64,000 nt of DNA from Nocardiopsis eucommiae (GTDB lineage: Bacteria > Actinomycetota > Actinomycetes > Streptosporangiales > Streptosporangiaceae), in assembly GCA_018388625.1 (NCBI GenBank), contig CP074402.1, forward strand, positions 4,340,001 to 4,404,000, written 5' to 3'. Within the stretch, counting starts at the first letter, position 1. Each line of letters opens with the position of its first letter. Positions 57,835-64,000 of this stretch are shown in pieces. Position numbers and translations under genes: made by a program. Under the pieces are notes generated by a model that saw only the letters and a list, made by a program, of their open reading frames with translations, was not told the origin of the DNA and did not search any database.

Positions 57835-58504
57835 GTGATCAGGGTGCTGTTGGTCGACGACGAGGCGATGGTGCGCGCGGGAGTGCGGGCGGTACTGGGT
57901 AACGACCCGGACATCGCGGTGGTGGCCGAGGCCTCCAGCGGCCGGGAAGGGGTGGAGCTGGCCTGGTCGCACCGGCCGGACGTGGCTCTGGTCGACATCC
58001 GCATGCCGGGGATGAACGGGCTGGAGGCGGCGGAGGAGATCCGCCGAGCCGTGCCCGGGGTCGGGGTGGTCATCCTGACCACCTTCGGCGAGGAGGAGTA
58101 CGTGGTCCGGGCCCTCGACAGCGGGGTGGACGGGTTCCTGCTCAAGACCGGCGACCCCGGGAGCTGTTGCTCGGGGTGCGCGCGGTGGCGGAGGGAGGTG
58201 CCTTCCTCTCCCCAGGGTGGCCCGCCGGGTCCTCGACGGTCTGAGCCACGAACGCTCCACCGCCCGGCTGCGCGCCCGTGAACGCCTGGCCGGGTTGACG
58301 CCTCGGGAACACGAGGTGCTGGCCCTCCTGACCACGGGGCTCTCCAACGGCGACATCGGCAGGCGGCTCCACATGGTGGAGGGCACGGTGAAGGGGCACG
58401 TGAGCACCATCCTGCGCCGTCTGGGGGTACGCAACAGGGTGGAGGCCGCTGCGGTCGCGCACGAGGCCGGTCTGAAGGACGACCGTCCGGGGAACGCCGG
58501 GTAG
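57835..58504 (+). CDS. LuxR/NarL-family response regulator
   Basis: About 224 residues. The receiver has 'VLLVDDEAMVRAGVRAVLGN', the phospho-acceptor Asp in 'DVALVDIRMPGMNGLEA' and Lys in 'GFLLKTGDP'. The DNA-binding half has 'LTPREHEVLALLTTGLSNGD' and 'VEGTVKGHVSTILRRLGVRN'. It is paired with the kinase just upstream and faces the ABC exporter genes, its likely targets. Two -1 changes at about 58155 and 58213 (four C, five expected) restore a standard-length protein. Confidence 0.9.
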
Positions 58505-58562
58505 ATCGGCTTCCGGGCGGGCCGGGCTGGTCGTGTTCCCCGACCCTCCTTCTGCCGCTGAC

Positions 58563-61101
58563 TCACCCATGGGTCAGGCCCTCCGCCGGAGCGACACGGG
58601 CGGCGCGGGCGGCCGGGACCAGGGTCGCGAGCACCCCGACACCGAGGGCGGAGGCGAGGACGAGCCCCAGCGCGCTCCAGGGAACGGCCACCTCCAGGGG
58701 TGCGGTCCCACCCACGATCGCGTCCACCCCGACCAGCCCGAAGGGAACACCGAGGAGCACCCCCAGGACGGCCCCGAGCTGGCAGACCACCACGGCCTCG
58801 ACGGCGAGGGTGCCGTACAGCCCGGCCCTGCTCAGCCCGAGGGCCCTCAGCAGAGCCACCTCCCGGGTTCTCTCCAGGACCGACAGGCTCAGGGTGTTGG
58901 CCACCCCCAGGCCCGAGATCACCACGGTGACCAGTAGCATCACCAACGCCAGGGCGACCAGGAGATCGAGGACCTCGGTGAGGTCTCCGCGCTCGCTGAG
59001 CGCCCCGCTCAGCGAGACCTCCGGGTCGGCACCGGCGACCAGGTCCATCTGGTCCGCGAGGTGGTCCCGATCGATCCCGGGCGCCGCCACGCCCCACACC
59101 ATGCCCCCGGTGCTCTCCCGCGCCAGGTCCTCCAGGACCTCCGCCAGCACCACCGGGGCGGCCGTCCCGGAGGCGGTGGCCAGGGCGGACGGGTACACGG
59201 TGAAGCCCCGCGCGGTGCCGTCCACCCCGAGTTCGACGCTCTCCCCGGTTCGACGCCAAGCGCCTCCAGCTGGTCCCCGGAGACCAACATGACCGGGTGG
59301 CCTCCCGGGTCGAACCCGGTGTCGGTATCGGTGTTCCCGGCGGAACCCAGGAGCGTTTCGGCACCCGTGACCTCAGCGAGCCGTGGGGAGACACCGACCA
59401 CGGTGACCCGGTCCAGGCCCTCGACCACCATCTGGGCGGTCCGGGGGACTCCACGTACGCCAGGCCCTCGATCTCCCGTACCCGTTCCACGGTGCCGGCG
59501 GCCACCGACCCCTCGTCGACTCTCGCGCTGACGTCCACCGGATATCGGGAGTTCAGATCGCCGTCGATGGTGGCCCGGCCGGTGGCCGCGGCCGTAGTGA
59601 GCGCGGAGATCAGCCCGAGCCCCAGCACGAGGGCGAGCGTGGCGGTGGCCGCCCGGCCGGTGTCACGCCGGAGGTTGGCCCCGGCAAGGTCGGCGACACC
59701 GCCCATCCGTCGCAGCGGCCGGTGCGCCAGCCGGAGCAGCCGGGAGATCGGATAGCGCAGAGCCATGAGGACGCCGACCGCTCCGGCGAAGCCCCCGCCC
59801 AGGGCGAGGGGCAGCGACTCCACGCGCGCCCCGGCGACCATGGCACCCAGCCCGAGCAGCGCGCACACGGTTCCCAGGGCGTGTACGGCACGGAAGCGCA
59901 CCGCGCCGTCCAACGGAGCCGAACGCAGGGCCTCAACCGGTGCGGTGCCGGCCGCCGTGCGCGCCGGGGCCCAGGCCGCCGCCACGGTGGTGCCCACGCC
60001 GACCAGCGCGCACCCGGCCAGGAGGAGCGGATCGAGGTGCGGCCCGGCTCCGGCCAGTCCGGTCAGGGAGGCGCCCGCGTACCCGACCGCGATCCCCGCA
60101 CCGAGCCCGACCAGGGATCCGACGCCTCCGATGATCAGGGCCTCCGCGACGACCAGCGCGCGTACCTGGCCGCGGTCCGCCCCCACCAGGCGCAGCAGGG
60201 CGGTGTCGCGGCGGCGCTGGGTGAGCAGGATCGTGAAGGTGTTGGCGATGACCATGGCCGCCGCGAGCAGTGCCATGAGCGCGCACGCGAGCAGGAGGAG
60301 GTCCAGCTGCTGGGAACCGCCTGCGAACCGGTCGGCGGCCAGCCGGGCCTGATCCTCGGCGGTCATCACGTACAGGTCCGGCGGCAGCGCGGCCTCCAGG
60401 GACGTCACCGCCATCTCCGGGCTGACCCCGGGAGCCGTGCTGGCCAGCACCGTGAGCGGGCTGTCCCCGGCGAAGTACGCCTCGGGCGCGTAGAACGTGA
60501 ACCGCACCCCGGTCAACGGCTGGAAGTCCAGCGCCACGCTGCCCGTCACCGTCACGTGCTCCCCGGAGGACCGGAGCCCCTCCCCGTCCCTGGTGCCCTC
60601 CGTGCCCCCTCCCGGAACCGCCTCGGCGTCGGCCGGGGAGCCGGTGAACCGAACGGTGTCCCCCACACGGAGCCCCAGTGACTCCAGGGTGTCGCTGTCG
60701 GCCACGACCTCGTCCGTGCCGACGGGCCAGTCGCCCTCGGCCAGGTCGAACCAGCGCAGCCCGGGGTCGTCCGCGAGCCCGTGGACGTTCGCCGTTCCAC
60801 GCAGGTCGTCGGTGGCCACCTGGACGGTACGAGCGTGTACCTCCGTGACGGTCTCGACGTCGGGGTGCTCCGCCACCGCGGAGGGCCAGTCCGATCCGGG
60901 GTCGGCGGTCTCCGGGTCCCGGTCCACCACCACGTCGGCGGCGGTCAGCGGAGCGGCGGCCACCGCACGCAACCCGGCCTCGGAGGTCGAGGAGAACACC
61001 GAGGTGGCCGCCAGGAACAGGGTGCCGAGCACGACCGCCAGCAGGACGGCAAGGTGTCGGGTGGGATGGGAGCGGATCTGCGCCCAGGCCAGGTTCAGCA
61101 C
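58563..61101 (-). CDS. MacB/FtsX-type ABC transporter permease
   Basis: About 847 residues with two FtsX units. Helix 1 is 'HLAVLLAVVLGTLFLAATSV', followed by a ~200-residue ectodomain and three helices ending near 'ALVVAEALIIGGVGSLVGLG'. A duplicated set follows, with a second ectodomain and 'VMLLVTVVISGLGVANTLSL' through 'GVLATLVPAARAARVAPAEG'. It works as a mechanotransmission exporter or resistance pump rather than a simple channel. There are -1 changes near 59440 (five C, six expected) and 59250 (four G, five expected). The start overlaps the stop of the ATPase gene. Confidence 0.85.
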
Positions 61102-61850
61102 GGGCGCTCCGTTCGGGTCATGGCGGCGAGGACCTCCTGGGTCGTGGGTCGTTCCAGGGCGTCGCGCAGAACGCCGTCGGACATCGTCAGGACACGATCT
61201 GCGTAGGTCGCGGCGATCGGGTCGTGGGTGACCATGACGATCGTCCGACCGAGTTCGGTGCTGGCGGCACGGAGGTGTTCGAGCAGTTCACGTCCGGTGG
61301 TGACGTCCAGGGCACCGGTGGGTTCGTCGGCGAAGAGCACCGCCGGCCGGGTGAGCAGGGCACGAGCGATGGCGACCCGTTGCTGTTGCCCGCCGGAGAG
61401 CTCCGCCGGTCTGTGGCGGAGCCGGTCCCCGATCCGCAGGGTGCGCACCACCTCCTCCAGGTGGGCGCGGTCCGGGCGCCGCCCGGCGAGTCTGAGCGGG
61501 AGCAGGACGTTCTGCTCGGCGGTGAGGGTCGGCACCAGGTTGAAGGACTGGAAGACGAAACCGATCCGTTCGCGCCGCAGGCGGGTCAGCCCCCGGTCGT
61601 CGAGTCGGGTGAGGTCGCGCCCCTCCACCAGCACCCGTCCCGATGTGGGGGTGTCGAGGCCCGCCAGGAGGTTCATCAGCGTGGACTTCCCGGAGCCGGA
61701 CGGCCCCATGATCGCGGTGAACTCCGCCTCCCTGAAGGAGACGTCCACCCCCGCCACGGCGGTGACGGCGGCCCCGCCCGCTCCGTACCGTCGTACGAGT
61801 CCACTCGCCTGGAGTACCGCGTCGCGCCGTTCGGTCGGCGTGCTGCTCAT
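61095..61850 (-). CDS. MacB/LolD-type ABC transporter ATPase
   Basis: An intact 251-residue ATPase. Walker A is 'AIMGPSGSGKSTLMNLLAGL', the Q-loop 'GFVFQSFNLVPTLTAEQN', the signature 'AELSGGQQQRVAIARAL', Walker B 'AVLFADEPTGALD' and the His switch 'VMVTHDP'. It powers the FtsX-type permease, whose ATG it overlaps. The ATG at 61850 ('MSSTPTERRDAVLQASGLVR') is favoured over one further upstream because it lies directly before the domain. Probable regulation by the adjacent two-component system. Confidence 0.93.
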   Translation of the reverse strand: MSSTPTERRDAVLQASGLVRRYGAGGAAVTAVAGVDVSFREAEFTAIMGPSGSGKSTLMNLLAGLDTPTSGRVLVEGRDLTRLDDRGLTRLRRERIGFVFQSFNLVPTLTAEQNVLLPLRLAGRRPDRAHLEEVVRTLRIGDRLRHRPAELSGGQQQRVAIARALLTRPAVLFADEPTGALDVTTGRELLEHLRAASTELGRTIVMVTHDPIAATYADRVLTMSDGVLRDALERPTTQEVLAAMTRTERPC

Positions 61851-61964
61851 CCGGTTCCCTTCCACCACGTGTCCCAGCATCCGGAATCCACGCTAGGAAT
61901 CAGCGCCCCCGCGCCAACACTGACGACTGACGGGGTGACCCCTGACCAACGACAGGGGCAGACC

Positions 61965-62109
61965 GCCGAGCACGCTGCTACGGGAACCGCGGGGCGCCGA
62001 TCGAGGGGCGGGGTGGGACGCCGTCACCAGCGTTCCGGCCCGGCCGGACGTGCACGTCGAGAGCGTCCTTCGCCGGGCGTGGTTTCCCCGATGCGGCACC
62101 GCCACGACC
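61965..62109. repeat. ~145-bp dispersed repeat, copy 2
   Basis: Same orientation and length as 55987-56130, sharing the core with GATCGAGGGGCGGGGTGGGA and GACGTGCACGT. The two copies bracket the kinase/regulator/ABC exporter module of about 5.8 kb. Confidence 0.75.
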
Positions 62110-62176
62110 ACTCCGAGCCACCGTGACCAGGGACGTCGGGAACTCGGCCGGTTCCCCCGCCGACACCGGAGAACGC

Positions 62177-62220
62177 ACTTCGTCCAAAGCATTGACGAAG
62201 TGCCGCCGCGCTGGCAATGT
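62177..62220 (+). promoter_or_regulatory. Promoter with overlapping palindromic operator of the mannosidase gene
   Basis: ACTTCGTC and GACGAAGT are perfect 8-bp inverted arms around nine bases (62177-62201). They overlap a -35-like TTGACG (62192-62197), followed after 17 bp by a weak -10 CAATGT. A sugar-responsive repressor would fit here; none is encoded nearby in the window. Confidence 0.5.
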
Positions 62221-62260
62221 ACGCGGCATCTGCCAGGGGACGACCGAACGGAGACCCACC

Positions 62261-64000
62261 GTGCACGACGACCGGCGGCTGACCGAGGCACGACTGGACC
62301 GCGTCCTGAGGGAACGCGTATGGCCCGCGGTGTACACGACGTCGATCCCCCTGGAGGTGGCCCGCTGGGACGCGCCGGGGGGACCGGTCCCCGCGGAGGA
62401 GGGCATCGGTGCGCCCCACGAACCCGCGCGGGTGGGCGACGCTTGGGGCCCGGCCTGGGGCACCACCTGGTTCCGGCTACGCGGCCGGGTCCCCGACGAC
62501 TGGGCGGGACGGACCGTGGAGGCCGTCGTCGACCTCGGCTTCGACGACGCCATGCCCGGTTTCCAGTGCGAGGGGCTGGTCCACCTCCCGGACGGGACCG
62601 TCGTCAAGGGCCTCAACCCGCGCAACGCGTGGATTCCGGTCGGCGCCCCCGTGAACGGGGGCGAGACCGTCGAGTTCCACGTGGAGGCCGCCGCCAACCC
62701 GGTCATCCTCGGCGACCCCCGTTCCAGCGGACCGACCTGGGATCCGGGCGCGGCCCCGAGGACCGGCCCCTGTACCGGCTGGCCCGCGCCGACGTGGCCG
62801 TCTTCGAGCGGGAGGTGTGGGAGCTCGCCCTGGACCTGGAGGTCGCGGACGGCCTCATGCGGGAACTCGACACGGGAGACCCGCGCCGCTGGGAGCTGCT
62901 GCGGACCCTGGGCCGCACCCTGGACGCCCTCGACCTCCAGGACGTCCCCCGCACGGCGGAGCGAGCGCGGGAGGTGCTGGCCCCGGCGTTGCGCTCTCCC
63001 GCCGCCGCCAGTGCCCACCGGGTGTCGGCGGTGGGGCACGCGCACATCGACTCGGCCTGGCTCTGGCCGCTGCGCGAGACCGTCCGCAAGGTGGTGCGGA
63101 CCAGCGCGAACGTGGTGGCGCTGATGGACGACCACCCGGAGTTCGTCTTCGCGATGTCACAGGCCCAGCAGTGGGCCTGGCTCAAGGAGCACCGCCCGGA
63201 GGTGTTCTCACGCGTGGTGCGCGCCGCCGAGGCCGGACGCTTCGTGCCGGTCGGTGGCATGTGGGTGGAGTCCGACACCAACATGCCCGGTTCGGAGGCG
63301 CTGGCGCGCCAGTTCGTCTTCGGCAAGCGCTTCTTCCGCGAGGAACTGGGGGTGGACACCCAGGAGGTGTGGCTGCCGGACTCCTTCGGGTACTCGGCCG
63401 CCCTCCCCCAGCTCGTCCGTCTGTCCGGTTCGCGCTGGTTCCTCACCCAGAAGATCTCCTGGAGCCAGGTCAACCAGTTCCCCCACCACACCTTCTGGTG
63501 GGAGGGGTTGGACGGCACCCGCGTGTTCACCCACTTCCCTCCGGTGGACACCTACAACGCCGAGCTCACCGGGGCCGAGCTCGCGCACGCCGCACGCAAC
63601 TTCCGGGACAAGGGGAGCGCGTCGCGTTCCCTCGTACCCTTCGGCCACGGGGACGGGGGCGGTGGCCCCACCCGCGAGATGCTGGCCCGGGCGGCGCGCC
63701 TGCGCGACCTGGAGGGCTCGCCCACGGTGGAGATCGAGCACCCGGAGCGGTTCTTCGCCAAGGCGCACGAGGAGTACGCGGACGCCCCGGTGTGGTGGGG
63801 GAGCTCTACCTGGAGTTCCACCGGGGCACGTACACGAGCCAGACCGCGACCAAACAGGGCAACCGGCGCTCGGAGCACCTGCTGCGCGAGGCCGAGCTGT
63901 GGGCGGCGACCGCCACGGTGCGCGCGGGCGTCCCCTACCCCTACGAACGGATCGAGGAGGCCTGGCGGACGGTCCTGCTCAACCAGTTCCACGACATCCT
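62261..64000 (+). CDS. GH38 alpha-mannosidase, 3' partial
   Basis: The first ~580 residues of a GH38 enzyme; the gene runs off the window. An N-terminal domain ('AWGPAWGTTWFRLRGRVPDD') precedes the catalytic barrel with zinc ligands in 'SAVGHAHIDSAWLWPLRETV', the nucleophile Asp in 'EVWLPDSFGYSAALPQLV' and 'GTRVFTHFPPVDTYNAEL'. It releases alpha-mannose from glycans or mannosylated substrates. There is no signal peptide, so it is probably intracellular. The GTG start gives 'MHDDRRLTEARLDRVLRERV'. There are -1 changes near 62757 (four C, five expected) and 63797. Confidence 0.9.

Noticed and set aside
56428..61101. A 1557-codon minus-strand open frame
   Set aside because: Only its first two thirds of a permease (61101 to about 59440) is real. 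The rest is antisense of the response regulator and kinase, joined because a base is missing near 59440.
1..64000. CRISPR arrays, rRNA genes, intact insertion sequences or a replication origin
   Set aside because: No regularly spaced direct repeats, rRNA signatures, transposase motifs with terminal inverted repeats, or DnaA-box clusters were seen.

Overview
The window is high-GC DNA with dense, mostly G/C-ending codons and families typical of filamentous Actinobacteria: a DasR-type operator before a hexosaminidase, a subtilisin-inhibitor-like protein, a DUF2510 protein, a DUF664/DinB protein and STAND-TPR NTPases. A Nocardiopsis-like organism is my best inference; nothing here proves the genus.

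The most important caveat concerns reading frames. About half of the genes need one or more frame changes to give a full-length protein. Nearly all of these (about 48, against a single clear +1) are one-base losses, mostly in runs of 4-6 G or C. The family signature usually resumes at once in the next frame. I therefore annotate these genes as whole genes and regard most breaks as under-called homopolymers rather than true pseudogenes.

Layout. 1-10.7 kb: two GT4 glycosyltransferases, a divergent aminotransferase/LysR pair, an EamA transporter, a GH20 hexosaminidase behind a DasR-like site, a D-serine-deaminase-like enzyme and a secreted glycerophosphodiesterase. 10.9-21 kb: a secreted Glu/Ala/Pro-repeat protein, a gamma-glutamyltranspeptidase, an NlpC/P60 hydrolase, a PolA-like polymerase, a 2-hydroxyacid dehydrogenase, a SPOUT RNA methyltransferase and an SSI-like inhibitor. 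21.4-28.4 kb: two tandem membrane-anchored binding-domain/VWA proteins (the first with a degenerate MIDAS), an amidase-like protein, a DUF2510 tandem-repeat membrane protein, oligoribonuclease and tRNA-His.

28.47-33.82 kb is a small genomic island. It is flanked by a 29-bp direct repeat of the tRNA-His 3' end followed by a duplicated terminator hairpin. Cargo: a GmrSD-like DUF262/DUF1524 nuclease, a membrane coiled-coil protein, a tiny acidic protein, and a nucleosidase domain fused to two membrane helices and a conserved C-terminal domain. No integrase is visible. Beyond the right repeat and one SDR gene lies a three-gene, translationally coupled operon around a STAND-like ATPase/TPR protein that carries an amber codon inside its P-loop. 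Together these form a defence-like neighbourhood (28.9-38 kb).

38.2-43 kb holds small metabolic and regulatory genes. 43-49.3 kb is a coherent tricarboxylate module: IclR regulator, CaiB-type CoA-transferase and citrate-synthase/citryl-CoA-lyase-like protein, divergent from TctC-TctB-TctA, with palindromic operators between them. A second, membrane-anchored STAND-TPR protein follows, then a GntR-MFS-ornithine cyclodeaminase cluster. A histidine kinase/response regulator faces a MacB-like ABC exporter and this module is flanked by two copies of a ~145-bp repeat. The window ends inside a GH38 alpha-mannosidase.
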